DNA of 64,000 nucleotides from Ficedula albicollis (GCF_000247815.1 NC_021675.1:68860051-68924050); one strand, 5' to 3'; positions 39,044-51,174 are shown, counted from the stretch's first letter. The notes: generated from the sequence alone by a model not told the origin. Program-made: numbers and translations.

Positions 39044-39285
39044 ATCATGGAATCATGGAATGGTTTGTGTTGGAAGGGACATCAAAAATCACCCAGTTCC
39101 CCGCCCTGCCATGGGCAGGGACATCTTCCACTGTCCCAGGCTGCTCCAAGCCCTGTCCAGCCTGGCCCTGGGCACTGCCAGGGATCCAGGGGCAGCCACA
39201 GCTGCTCTGGGAACCCTGTGCCAGGACTCATCACCCTCCCAGGCAGGATTTTGTTCCCAATATCCCATCTAGCCATGACCTCTTC
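39044..39285 (-). mobile_element. CR1 LINE 3' fragment
   Basis: The plus strand begins GATCATGGAATCATGGAATG and continues GTTTGTGTTGGAAGGGACAT, GCCATGGGCAGGGACATCTT, GTCCAGCCTGGCCCTGGGCA and CAGCTGCTCTGGGAACCCTG. This is a nearly complete antisense CR1 tail. It is a useful reference for the damaged copy at 58893-59205. Confidence 0.93.
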
Positions 39286-39571
39286 CCACAGCAGAAGAAC
39301 AAACCTGGGGGTAAAGCCTTAAAGGCAGCTCCATATAAACCCACACCCCGTGGGCATCCCCTTGTGCTCTGCAGAAATGGTTGCTGCATTCCATGTGCTC
39401 CCTGACAATGGACATTTCCCACCTGTGAGAATTACTGGTGTCACTGGTGTGGGCGTCAGAAAGGCTGTCAAGCCTTTTGTCAACGTTTTGTGATGAGTTT
39501 GGATCCAAAATCTGCTGATACTCTGCGTCTGTTACCTGTGGGTGATTTAATATCGTTCAGTCCCTTGTTGA

Positions 39572-39655
39572 TCAAGATCATTTCATTTCCAAGTAGTTCC
39601 TGCTTTCCACATTTCAAGATCATTTCATTTCCAAGGAGTTCCTGCTTTCCACATT
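39572..39655. repeat. 42-bp tandem duplication, two copies
   Basis: TCAAGATCATTTCATTTCCA followed by AGKAGTTCCTGCTTTCCACA occurs at 39572 and 39614. Confidence 0.95.
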
Positions 39656-39793
39656 GTACATACTTAGGGCTGGAGCATTTTTTCACTTCAGAGATGAGCT
39701 GCTCTTCATTTCCCTGCCAACTTTGAGTGTTGGAGCTGCTGCTTCTCATTTTTTTGTTAAAACGAGCTGAGCAGGGTCATACCAGTTTTAAAT

Positions 39794-39853
39794 GTATTAA
39801 TACCCTTGATGTATTAATACTCTTGATGTATTAGTGCTCTTGATGTATTAATC
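39794..39853. repeat. 17-bp minisatellite, about 3.5 copies
   Basis: Units of GTATTAATACTCTTGAT start at 39794, 39811, 39828 and 39845 with one or two changes each. Confidence 0.93.
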
Positions 39854-40304
39854 TGCTGGGAAAGTGATTTAGACAGGGGATAGAATGAATTCTTGTCTTG
39901 TTCCCACATCATTTAAGCAGTGTTTTCTATGATGAGTCCTTGTGTTGGGCATTTGTGAGTGCTGTGCCCAGTTTGGGCTCTCCAGTGCAAGGAAGGGTGG
40001 TGAACGTGGTGGAGAGTAGGAAAATACAAGGAAACATGCAAGGAATGCAGTGTGCTTAGATTTAAAAGCAAGAGCAGAGGGTGGATCACTCAACACACAG
40101 AGGTTTTGCTCAATCCAACCTGTTCTGTGATGCTGTGATTTTATACATCATGAAAAAAACAGAAAAAGGCAAAGGTTTAACACCATCAAATAAAACCACA
40201 AAATGGTAGAATTGTTCCCTCTGAAAAATATGTGAAAGATCAAATCTGGATCTTAACTCAGCACTGCCAAGGCCACCATGAAACTGTGTCCTCAAGCAAT
40301 ACAT
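39854..40304. other. single-copy sequence, no gene seen
   Basis: A short CR1-like end (CAATCCAACCTGTTCTGTGA followed by TGCTGTGAT) may lie at 40110-40140. Nothing else is recognised. Confidence 0.35.
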
Positions 40305-40800
40305 TCACATGGTTTTAAATCCCTCCAGGGATGGGGACTCCAGCAGTGCCTTGGGCACCTCTGTTTCGGTGTCTGACAACCCTTCTCAGGAAGAAACTTT
40401 CCCAAATATCCAATCCAAACCTCCCCTGGCCCAGCCTGAGGCCGTTCCCTCTCCTCCTGTCCCTGTCCCTGTTCCCAGATCCCAAATCCCCCCCGCTGTC
40501 CCCTCCTGTCAGGGAGTTGTGCAGAGCCACAAGGGCCCCCCTGATCCCCCTTTTCTCCAGGCTGAGCCCCTTTCCAGCTCCCTCAGCTGCTCCAGATCCT
40601 TCCCCAGCTCCATTCCCTTCCCTGGCCTCTCTCCAAGATCCTTCTCCAGCTCCATTCCCTTCCCTGGCCTCTCTCCATCCTTCCCCAGCTCCATTCCCTT
40701 CCCTGGCCTCTCTCCAGACCCTCAATGTCTTTTTTTGTCATGACAGACCCAAAGCTGACCCCAGGATTTGAGGTGGGGTCTCACCAGTGCTCACATAAGG
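40305..40800 (-). mobile_element. longer CR1 LINE 3' fragment with internal expansion
   Basis: The plus strand reads CCCTCCAGGGATGGGGACTC, GAAGAAACTTTCCCAAATAT, GAGGCCGTTCCCTCTCCTCC, CTTTTCTCCAGGCTGAGCCC and AGGTGGGGTCTCACCAGTGC. It reaches further into the CR1 3' region than the other copies. Two plus-strand frames of about 145 codons and minus-strand frames overlap here and are LINE-derived, not genes. Confidence 0.92.
40590..40722. repeat. minisatellite (three units of about 38-45 bp) inside CR1
   Basis: Three copies of CCTTCCCCAGCTCCATTCCC followed by TTCCCTGGCCTCTCTCCA lie head to tail where a single copy would be expected in a CR1 tail. Confidence 0.9.
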
Positions 40801-43054
40801 GATGGACACTGTTCTGGTCAGCAGGTGAGAACAGCTGGAGTTTTCTGTGCTTTTATCTGTGACAATAAAACCACCTATTGTGTGTTCTAATTTCAACAAC
40901 TGCAGTTTTCAATCTCTGTTTGTATTGCCATTCCTCCCCCTTGCATTTGCTGACTGACCACAGCTTGAATTTGGGAAAGTAATCAAAGGAGAATGAAACA
41001 AAAATTATGTACATTTAGCATTGTCGTGACTATGATATTCCTATCATATTCCAGCTGGCTCTGCCCAATGGAACAGCCCAATCTCTGGTTTCCAGAGCAG
41101 ATCCAATCACTGCCACACTTTCTGCATGTCTGGAAATTGATAGCCCAGACAGCCCCATCTCCAGGTTCAGAAATCATCTGTTCCTGACCTCCAGCCCCTG
41201 GACAGCGCCACCAACATCCCCTGGGAACTGCTTTCCTATCCTGCCCTGTTCTTCAAAATCTGCCTGAGACCTCTTGTCTGCTGGAAGTGGGAAGGAAATT
41301 CCTGCAGACACCACGTCTCATCAAGTCCTCCTCAGTCTGCACTCACCAAAGTATTGCACCAATTAGGGAGAGGGGGATCAGGAAATAAAAGCAATGCCTG
41401 CCCATCAAACCACTTCATATCCCTCTTTGGAAAGGGAGTGGCAGCATCAACCTCCCTGGCTGCAGGATTGTTGGTGGAATGAGATGAGAAATGGAAGGTG
41501 AGAACAGGGAATTTCTCCTCTGGGATACAACATGAGGGATACAGAAATACCTAAGGCAGCTTCCTGTAAACAGCATAAGTTTCACACTGCAGTCAGTGTG
41601 AAAATCTCTCCAAGGGTCACCAGGTGAATGAGCTGAGGCAGACTGGCTCACCAGCAAGGCTGTGCTCTCACCATCCTCACATTCCCATCCTGGATACTCC
41701 CAGCTGCCCTCCATGATAATGGCTTCAATTCAACACAGAGATCCCAAAACCAGCCCTGCCACCCTGTTTCAAGGATTTTTTTTTCCTCCACATATGTTGC
41801 TTTTATCATTACAGTAGGTTAGCACAAGAAAGGACCTTTCTTGAGAACAGCTTCTGAACAAGGCATGTGAAAAAAGTGGACTGGCACTGGGAATTTGGAT
41901 CAATAAAGGGCTCTGTAGAGTACAATAGACAGGGAAAAGAAATTTGTCTCTGTTCTGCTGTAGATCAAGAGAGTAAGATATTGGTTTTTGCTCCCAGCAG
42001 AGTATTGGCCTAAGAGGGAATTGCACTTGGTGACAGAGTGCAGTGGGGCTCAAGCCCCTCTTTGTGTGACATTCCATCTCCAGTGGGCTATGGAATATGA
42101 ATGGGAAAGTGGGCAATGATTACTAAAAAAAAAAATAAAAAAATAAAAAAAAATAAAAAAAAATTAAAATGTCAGCAATAGAATAGAAACATGTCTGGTA
42201 ACAAATGCCACTTCTCCAGAGCATCACTCCTCCTCATCCATCTGAGCAACATCCCCCTCCAGAACTAATCCTGCAATTACAGGAATGTTTGCTTAACTAA
42301 ACACAAAATGCCTCTCGAGTGGAGGAGAGGATTCCTGGGCTTATGCTTTCAGCAAAGAGAAAGTGAAGCAACTTGGCCAAGTGCAATAATCTTCTGATGG
42401 ATACTTTCAGCAAACAATAGGTTCTGCTTGGTGTTTGCTGTCAGCCTCAGGGGCACCAGCTCTATATCATTAAGATAAAACAAACTCAGCTGTGGCTTCT
42501 CACATCCCTCATCTTCCTTAATGCTGGAATACTGGGGGGAGCAGTAAATGCTGAGGAGCTGCTTCTTTGAAGACTTTCTAGTGCCAGGAGGCCCCAAAAG
42601 ACTGTGGGAAAAAAGAAATAGGTGATTCCATCCATGAGGAGTTGGATCATAGGGAGGGAGCTAATATGGGATGGCAGAAATAAGCCACTCATGTTTTTCA
42701 TGGCAATAGCTATTTCATTTTTAACACTTTCTGTAAAAATAACACCTTTCTGCAAATACAGGCTTTCATTTGTTTGTCTGTTTGCTTGTTTGTCATAAAG
42801 AAATAATCCTTCTCATTTTTTTACCTTTTTCCCACAAAAGCAAGTCTTGGCACAGTTTTGAAACTCTACTCTCAGCTCTCTCCAAGGTTGTGGTGTGTTA
42901 TGTTCTTATTCGATTGAAAAACATGGGGAAAATCTACCCAAAAATGGATAGAGTTGTATTTCTAAAATGCCAACAATAAAACAGGGACAAACACCTGTTG
43001 GATGAAATGGGGAAAAAAATTAAAAGGTCATAATTTCCTTTTGTTTTGTGAAAG
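40801..43054. other. single-copy sequence, A-rich run at 42124-42165
   Basis: The A-rich run is made of A blocks separated by single T. No gene is recognised. Minus-strand frames at 41415-41714, 41769-42116 and 42349-42755 have no splice support. Confidence 0.4.
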
Positions 43055-43135
43055 TCTTGTGGGGAAATGAAGCAGTTCAAAGATGAAATATATGCACAGC
43101 TATCTTCAGAAAAGGAGACAAATCTCTTCTCTCTG
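43055..43135 (+). other. candidate 81-nt coding exon
   Basis: A pyrimidine-rich stretch (TTTCCTTTTGTTTTGTGAAAG) ends in AG at 43054. The next 81 nt are open from the first codon and end at a donor-like CTG/GTAAGAG at 43136. The translation contains MKQFKDEIYAQLSSEKE, which is charged and helix-prone. The length is a multiple of three. I do not recognise the protein. The strand is opposite to most other candidate exons here, which weakens any gene model that would join them. Confidence 0.25.
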
Positions 43136-43170
43136 GTAAGAGTCTCTGGCCAGAATTTTACTGCATGGAG

Positions 43171-43270
43171 TCACAGAATCATGGAATCATTAAGGTTGGA
43201 AAAGGCCCTTGGGATCAAGCCCAAGTGTCAGTTTAGCACCACCACCAAATATCTCCTGGCTTTGTTTCTA
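43171..43270 (-). mobile_element. CR1 LINE 3' fragment
   Basis: The plus strand reads TCACAGAATCATGGAATCAT, TAAGGTTGGAAAAGGCCCTT and GGGATCAAGCCCAAGTGTCA. This is the antisense of a diverged CR1 tail. Confidence 0.85.
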
Positions 43271-44940
43271 GGTGTGAATGTTGTGTTCAGGCTCAGGCAC
43301 AAAGGTTTTCCTTTGTCCCCCTTTTATCTGCTCTTCAGGCATCACCTGAGTGTGTCAGATCTCAAACTGAGGCAGAGAGATTTTCTTGTGTCTAAGGAAA
43401 TATCATTTAGGGTCTCTGCCTTAAACATGGTACATTAGCCCTCCATCAGAGACCATGTCAGAGCTTGCTGAGACATCTTTTCCTGGGCTTTTGTCTTTTG
43501 TTTTTTTTAGATGATACTGCCAATATCTCCTACCTTGGGCAGAGGGGCAAAAGTTTGAGAGGCGTCAACCATCCTGAAGGTTTATAATCTGAAAGTTCTC
43601 TTTAGCAGAGTTGATCTTTAACCCCCCCCCCTCAAATAATTGTTAGAGCCAGACAGGGTTAATAATTTCTAATCAAGCAAGATCAGCATAAAAAATGGGA
43701 TATTGAGGTTTTACAAGACACTGTGTATTAGCAGATGAGAAATACTCAACATTGAATCCATGCAGAAACAAATTGTAGAATTTTTTTAGAGTTAGCTGAA
43801 AAAAGCAGGAAGATTCATATGTCACCTTTGCCCAAGGTGAATGCCTATAAAATTCTGATTAACTGAAATTTGGGAAGTTTTGGCTCTGGAAGTCCTAATT
43901 CCAACTACCTTCGGTTAGAACTACTGAGAAGGGAAGAGATTCCTCTTTCCTTAACAGTGTCTGAATTAATAAATAAATTTTAAAATGCATTACTTGACCT
44001 AAAGCAGGTTTAGAAAGTCAATTGTTCTACAAAGCACACCTCAGTCTAGTATATATTATAAATATTAGGGTTAAGTCCTATCCACCATGTGAAGTTCTGA
44101 TATACCTATTATAAGAAGACTCTACTTTTTTGCCTCTCTAGTAGCAATCTATAATCAGTGTAAAGGTTTATAGACTTATTTCTTCCAATATATGGAGTAG
44201 AGTTCACAAATTTGAGTTCTGAACATGAAATTCCCTATCCACACAGCCTGGTGGATTTTCCCATGAGAGACAGAGTAAAAATCCATCTTTCTTTGTGACC
44301 CTTTTTATTACTGTCTGAATATATTTGACATATTGTACCAAATAATCATGTTTGAAGAATCTAAAGGACTTTAAGGAAATGGGCAAAAATGGAGGTTTTT
44401 TTTGGTTGTGTTTGTGAATGAGGGCCCAACATTCCTTCAGCACAGAGCTGAGGTCACAGCACTTCACTCCCTCCCTGAGCTTGCTGAGAGAACTAAATCC
44501 AGGAATCTCCACCACCTCGATTGCTTCTGCACCGAGCTCCACAAAACTACTTTGATTTTATTTTTTTTAGACAAATAAACGGAAAATGCGACACGTCTGA
44601 AAACTTTGACACAAAGAGGCTGCAGGAAAAGACAACTGAAGTGCCACTTGTCTCTAAATAGGATCGATAAAAAAGGAAAAAAGGAGCATTTTCAGATGGT
44701 GTGTACATATGGAAAGCTCCCATTAGTGTGGATGTTTCCCACCATTGCTCCTGCAGCAGTTAAAGATTTTGATGTAAGCTGAAGGAGGGATAAATTGGGG
44801 TAAGAACATTGCTGATCCGAAAAATGACAACTTCTCATCATCTATGGCCTGAGCACAGAAACTGTAGTCTTTCCTTAGACAAAATTCTGGAGTTTTAAAC
44901 TCAGTTTTTTATATGGATGCAGCCACAAGAGCCTGTTATT
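43271..44940. other. single-copy sequence, one long minus frame
   Basis: A minus frame of 112 codons at 44204-44542 starts with a GTG-type codon, has no donor or acceptor pair, and overlaps other reading possibilities. It is not called as a gene. A run of 11 C lies at about 43622-43632. Confidence 0.4.
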
Positions 44941-44982
44941 TAAGTTTTGGGGTTTTTTTTTTTTTTGTTTGGGTTTTTTTGT

Positions 44983-45068
<86 letters not shown>

Positions 45069-45140
45069 TAAGTTTTGGGTTTTTTTTTTTTGTTTGGGTT
45101 TTTTTGTTGTTGTTGTTTTTTTGGTTGGTTGGTTGGTTCG
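44941..45140. repeat. T/G-rich block with 84-nt poly-G between near-identical flanks
   Basis: TTTAAGTTTTGGGGTTTTTT, a T-run, GTTTGGGTTTTTTTGT and then 84 G (44983-45066) are followed by a second copy of the same left flank with a slightly shorter T-run, then GTTGTTGTTG and GGTTGGTTGGTTGG. Identical sequence on both sides of the homopolymer is what one expects if the same locus was assembled twice across an unread gap. Confidence 0.93.
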
Positions 45141-45649
45141 TTTGTTTTTTGCGGTTTTTTGGGGTTTTTTTGGTGGATTAGACTCTAGTGGTTCTCAAAT
45201 TTTAGTCAAACTAAGTAATTTTTTATGTTCAACTGGGCAGGTGCACCATGTTAACCACTAAGTTCATGCTGCAGCTGGGCTTTTATGTGCTTATATGTGT
45301 TTTTTTTTTTCATTTCCCACCTGTAAAAGTCCATCAGGTGAGCTTGACCTCAAGTGTGATTGCCAGCCATAGACACAAAATGCACGTTGCTTTTTATTGC
45401 AGTTTAGTTTAAAGTATCTGGGTATTAAATTCCTGTGGAAATCTGAGACATGGCTCATAAAATGTCATGAAACACCTTTTATACCCAAGTGCCAGCTACC
45501 ATCCATCTGGTGTGACAGCCTCTTCCCAAAAGGGTTCTGCAGGGAAAAGATAACTCTGCAGGCAGGAGAGGTTCTTTAATACACAAACATTTATTTAAAT
45601 GTGACTGTTTTTATTAATCCAGTTATTAATTAATCTTGTTGGTGGCATC
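45141..45649. other. single-copy sequence, no gene seen
   Basis: Nothing is recognised. Confidence 0.5.
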
Positions 45650-45727
45650 CTGTCCAATGGCATGGGGTGGAACCCAGGTGATGTTTAAGGTCCCTTCCAA
45701 CCCAAACCATTCTGTGATTCAATGATT
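45650..45727 (+). mobile_element. CR1 LINE 3' end
   Basis: GTCCAATGGCATGGGGTGGA, GATGTTTAAGGTCCCTTCCA and ACCCAAACCATTCTGTGATT match a sense CR1 terminus. Confidence 0.9.
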
Positions 45728-46411
45728 AATGTGGAAACTTCCTAAATTTTCCTACAAGAACAGCTTTCCTACAATTTTTATGTTGGTAATTGTGGAGTTC
45801 TGTTTCCCAAAATATTAATAATTTTGTTAACAAAGATTTTTTAAAAAAATTTTTATTAGTACTTGGTAATATTTTCCGTGTTAAATTCTTACAACTCAGT
45901 GACTCATTCCTATAAATCATATTACTCAGTTTTCATTAAATCCTTGTGTTTTGTGAGAAAATTATTCTGATTTTTAATACACTCTTCCAACCTCTTCTGT
46001 CTTAGCAACATCAGAAACCTGAAACACTATTTGATATAGGAACCAGGACATTATCTTAACCTCATTTATTATATTCTCTCAGTTTTAAAGAAGTCTTCAT
46101 ATTTCTCTTCTCAGCCTCAAGATGGAGACTCTCAGCAATTTCAAGTTGGTAGCTGGGACATCTAAGGAAAACATATGGAGGAAGTAATGAGGTTTAGTAG
46201 TTGTACACATTTTATCACATTTAACTTCACCCCAGGACTGAAATTTTACCGATTCATCGGGGTCCTATTTCAGGTTCCAGAATTAGGCAACACAGATTTT
46301 CAGCACATCCTTCAGATCAGAAATCCCCCTCTCTCTTTTCTCCAGCTCAGTGTGAGTAAGATACATCTCTAAAGAGAAGAAAAACCCTTCAAAATTCTGT
46401 TTTGAGCTGGT
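45728..46411. other. AT-rich single-copy sequence
   Basis: Nothing is recognised. Confidence 0.5.
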
Positions 46412-46630
46412 TCATCTGTGATTTCTTGGCGACAATCGCGACGTCTGGGCGCTTCTCCGCCGAGTTCTGCGTGAGCTCCAGTTCTGTGTGTGCTGCCAAT
46501 TCCCTGCAACTGTCTCTGCTCCCAAGGGCTGGTGCAGCTGCCTGTGTTCATCCGATGATGAAGAGGAAGATCCTGAAGTCCAGGTTTTTTCATTCATTTC
46601 AACAGACCTTGGATCAGGTCTTGATGGCTC
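46412..46630 (-). other. candidate exon with CpG-rich end, unassigned
   Basis: On the minus strand, TTATGTTCTGCTTTGTTCAG is an acceptor-like end at 46631. It is followed by a 73-codon frame that starts in phase with the acceptor and ends at a stop at 46412. The translation has EPSRPDPRSVEMNEKTW, then six serines and an acidic DEH, and ends in an arginine-rich stretch (SSRRTRRRSAQTSRLSPRNHR in part). The 46430-46480 part has several CpG, which is unusual in this AT-rich window and suggests selection or a young origin. The plus strand also has an open frame here, so strand and coding status are uncertain. No donor is seen, so if real it would be a terminal exon. Confidence 0.3.
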
Positions 46631-47177
46631 CTGAACAAAGCAGAACATAAAGAATATGTTTGCCTTTGTGCAAAGATGTTTTGGTAGGAGAAGGGGAGGG
46701 AAGAGAGAGAAAAACAATCTCTTCTTTAGTAGGGATAAAATATGAACTTTTGAAACTTCCTGACTTCTCTAAGTTTTTTCTCAAAATCCTTTCAGGTATG
46801 TGCTTGAATCTGTTGCAGCTGAAAAACTGCTATTGCTTGACCCCATCAAGACCTCTGCTGAGTTCTTCTCATATTTGAGAAACTCTTCTTCAAAATGTCC
46901 TCAGTAACAAGCCTGATGGTATTTGGAAATAACTGGCCTCCTGTTACCTTTTACTTTTTCCTAAAAGCTGTGTAGTTTACTCCTTATTTTTCACTATTTT
47001 AATCCGTGTGCATTTTTTGCTGTCCTGAAACACCGGAGAAACTCTTTTTTTTTTTCTTTTTTTCTTTTTTTTTTTTTTTTTAATTCCTACCTGCATATAA
47101 ATTCTGCTATTGCAAGAAAGTATTCTATGAAAGAGTCATTGGGAAAATCATCTGAGAGACGCCTCAAATGTTACCTC
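46631..47177. other. single-copy sequence with splice-like motif and T-run
   Basis: A plus-strand motif (a pyrimidine tract ending CCTTTCAG, followed at once by GTATGT) lies at about 46793-46799. A T-rich run occupies 47043-47081. Confidence 0.5.
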
Positions 47178-47400
47178 ACTCATAGAATCACAGAATGGTT
47201 TGGGTTGGAAAAGACCTCAAAGCCCATCCAGTTCCAAACCTGACCATGGGCAGGGACACTTTCCACTGTCCCAGGTTACCCCAAGCCCTGTCCAGCCTGG
47301 CCTTGGGCACTTCAGGGATCCAGGGGCAGCCACAGCTGCTCTGGGCACCCTGTGCCAGGGCCTGCCCACCCTCACAGGGGACAATTCCTTCCCCCTCTGT
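47178..47400 (-). mobile_element. CR1 LINE 3' fragment
   Basis: The plus strand reads CTCATAGAATCACAGAATGG, TTTGGGTTGGAAAAGACCTC, CATGGGCAGGGACACTTTCC, TGTCCAGCCTGGCCTTGGGC and CTCTGGGCACCCTGTGCCAG. This is a well-preserved antisense CR1 tail. Confidence 0.94.
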
Positions 47401-48894
47401 CTGTAAAGAATTCCTTATTTTAAGTTCTACCTCATTTCTTGATTAAATTCATGACATCATGAGTTTTGTTTTTCATGTATAAAATGTTACTTCCCATTTG
47501 GAAAAGGGGAAAAGTTTGGGAAACAAGTTCTGAAGAAAAGTGCTTGTTGCAAAAGTCCTTAGCCCAGTATAGGGCTGAATATTGCTGTTCCCAGGAACTT
47601 TCTCCCTAAAAGTCAAGACAAAGGTGAATAAAGTCACTGATGGGAGAACCCTAAATTGCTGTGGAGGGCAATTCCTGCAGGGCCTTCCACCTCCTGGAGC
47701 TCATTCACCATCAGTGAGCATCACACTATTTTATTAATAATTTTAATAAAATTGCATCCAATAGGTTTTCCAAGACACTGGAACATCCAAAGGTGATAGA
47801 TCCATGCTCCCTGTTACACAGCTGTTTACTTAACCTGTGAAACAGTAACTTGTAGCTTAACCCCAATGTCTTAAGAGCCAAAACCTTCAGAGAGTTGAAT
47901 GGGATTGGAGTTGATTTTATTTCTTCTCACACAACGGTCTCCTGTTGTAAATTACCAGTCCCAGCAGTGGAGGGTGCCAGCCTGACAAACCAGACTTTCA
48001 TCTTGTTTTTCCTCCTGTTGCCCCAGCACCATTTTTGCAACTTTTAAAGGGAATTGTTTTCTTGTTATTTGCAGCAGAAATGACAGGCTGGTCTTTTTCC
48101 ACATCTTTATCATCCCTGCTCCTGGCAGGGTGTGCTGTGCAGAATGAACCTTTCCTTAGCCTGAAGTTGGTGGACATAAGTTTTCTCACATTTTAGCCAG
48201 CACAAGAGAGGCTGGGTTTGTCCAAATCCAATCCATAATACCCTAAAGTTCATTGAGAGACTAAAATCCTTTAAATCCCACAGGTTTGTTTCCTTTTCCC
48301 TCTTTCCTTATTTTGCGTTTTCTTCCTGCCTTTATTTCTTTTCCTTCAGGTTCAGGACCTTCATAATTTATGCAACCTTTATTAAGTCACTATAGAAATT
48401 TATTTCAGATGACTTGTTCTGTGTGGCTGGTGGAGTTTGTCAAGGAGTTCTGGTGAGCAGATTTGTGGGTGTCTCTGTGTGTGTGTGGAAAAGGGAAGGG
48501 AGAGTTTTGAACTGCAGACAGTGCAAGCAGGACCAAGCCAGACAACAAAAATAACAAATAAACAAAAAAACCAAACAAAAGCACAAGAAAAAAGAAACAA
48601 ACCAAAAAAAAAGAAAAAACCAGCAAAAAGGAAATATCTGTTCTTCTGTGTGCAAAAATTTAGGTAAGAAAAATGAAGGAAGGGAGTTTTCTTTGTTGGG
48701 AATGTGAATGAGACTGGAAACTTATCCTAGGCTCTAACTGATGCTTAATAATTTATCCTAGAGTTTCTTTGAAAATTTGTTCTGAATTACCCAAATTTAG
48801 AGCACAATTCCCATTAGAATTACCAAACCTGTGCAATATTTCCCCAAGAGTTAACTTTCATCCCTATTTCCCCAAAGAATAAACTGAAGCCTAA
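47401..48894. other. single-copy sequence, A/C-rich patch at 48540-48630
   Basis: A minus frame of 63 codons at 47998-48189 has coding-like composition but no splice support. The A/C-rich patch consists of AAAC, CAAA and AAAG units. Confidence 0.4.
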
Positions 48895-48970
48895 TGATGC
48901 TGGATTTAATCATTGGAACAAGATAATTTTTAATGTTCTTTTCAGCCCAAACTTTCTGTGATTCTATGAT
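48895..48970 (+). mobile_element. decayed CR1 LINE 3' end
   Basis: TTAATGTTCTTTTCAGCCCA, AACTTTCTGTGATTCTATGA is a sense CR1 terminus with both terminal octamers. Confidence 0.75.
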
Positions 48971-49197
48971 TTTTTGACTTGGGTAGAAAAACATGCAGTT
49001 AGAAATAAAACCCAGTGAATGCCACGACCCATACACTAAACTATAATTAATATTTAAGATGAAGAAGGAGGAAAAAATAATCACTTTATCCCATGTAAAG
49101 GCCTGTCTGTAAATATTTATCCCAATATGACTGGCTCTTCATCAGGATAGGTCTTACTTAGCAGAAGGAAGAGAATGGGATTAATGTTGATACTCAC
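48971..49197. other. single-copy sequence, no gene seen
   Basis: Nothing is recognised. Confidence 0.4.
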
Positions 49198-49221
49198 GTT
49201 TGTTGAAGGAGCCTCCACCAT
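49198..49221 (-). other. candidate 24-nt microexon
   Basis: On the minus strand, GTCACATTAATTTCACAG is an acceptor-like end and GTGAGTATC a strong donor-like start. The 24 nt between are ATGGTGGAGGCTCCTTCAACAAAC in two pieces and read MVEAPSTN in one phase or GGGSFNK in another. The length is a multiple of three. It lies upstream of the candidate exon at 46412-46630 on the same strand and would be in frame with it in phase 0. A chance match cannot be excluded for such a short segment. Confidence 0.25.
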
Positions 49222-49624
49222 CTGTGAAATTAATGTGACAAAACAACATTTTCACACGTCATTTCTTTTTAATTTCTTTTCTGTTTTTTAAAAAATAGTC
49301 TAATTACAGAAAAGATTGTGAAGGGGAAGAGCGGGAGGGGAAGAAATCTCAATGCAGAACTTGAAAGCACCATATTGCAATTTGGGATTAGAAGAGGGAA
49401 AGATGAATTTGCATGTTGATGCCTTTCATATTTATTCAGTTAGAAAACTGTTTATGGAATGCTTTAGGCACAGAACATTACAAACATGATCAGAATCTGA
49501 GCCACTCAAAATAACCAACAAAAACAGGCTCTCTCCTTAAATGGAGGAAGTTCAGAAGCCAGAGGCCCCCAGGGCAAATTCTAGAGCGTTGGTCAAAAAG
49601 CAGCAAAATCTCTTTTGTAATTCT
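49222..49624. other. single-copy sequence, no gene seen
   Basis: Nothing is recognised. Confidence 0.4.
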
Positions 49625-49885
49625 TCTCCCTGTGACAGTGCCAGGAATGGCTGGAGCTGTGTCAGGGGAGGTTTAGGATGGATGTCAGGGAAAGGTTCCT
49701 CATCCAGAGGGTGGTGGGCACTGCCCAGGCTCCCCAGGGAATGGCCCAAATCTGCCAGAGCTCCAGGAGGGTTTGGGCAGCACTGCCAGGGATGCTCAGG
49801 GTGGGATTGTTGGGGTGTCTGTGCAGGGACAGGACTCAATGGTCTTTGTGGGTCCCTTCCAACTTGGGATATTTTAGGATTCTAC
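49625..49885 (+). mobile_element. CR1 LINE 3' fragment
   Basis: The segment contains TGACAGTGCCAGGAATGGCT, GGATGTCAGGGAAAGGTTCC, CCAGAGGGTGGTGGGCACTG, GTTGGGGTGTCTGTGCAGGG and GGTCCCTTCCAACTTGGGAT. This is a long sense CR1 tail. The overlapping plus and minus frames of about 90-115 codons here are LINE-derived. Confidence 0.93.
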
Positions 49886-49979
49886 TAAATGTTTCTTTTC
49901 CAAAATCACTTTACATATACCTGAAATACTAATCTTAGAAAAATTAGGATTTTAGTTAAAAGTTAGTTATTTACTAGAA

Positions 49980-50950
<971 letters not shown>

Positions 50951-51174
50951 GACCAGTACTCATATTTTGGTAAATCAATACCCTTAGTTGAAAGTATTGG
51001 AGCTAAAAATTAATTTATATATGTTGCTAATACAAAGTGTTTGGTTTCTCCAACTGGACAACCGAATCAGAACAGGAAAATCAGAAAAGCTGATACAAAA
51101 TATAAGGGAAAACCAACCAGAGCCACAAAAATCTGTTCTTGGCAGCTCTAAGATTCATTAGTAGCAAGTGAAAA
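50951..51174. other. single-copy or decayed sequence between LTR and CR1
   Basis: It may hold a further-decayed part of the CR1 ORF2 remnant that follows. Confidence 0.3.

Noticed and set aside
40309..40771. Proline- and serine-rich 144-146 codon frames
   Set aside because: The sequence is a CR1 3' fragment with a minisatellite, open in three frames at once.
44204..44542. 112-codon minus-strand frame
   Set aside because: No good start codon and no splice pair; probably chance.
49541..49888. 115-codon plus-strand frame
   Set aside because: It overlaps a CR1 tail, and the reverse strand is open too.
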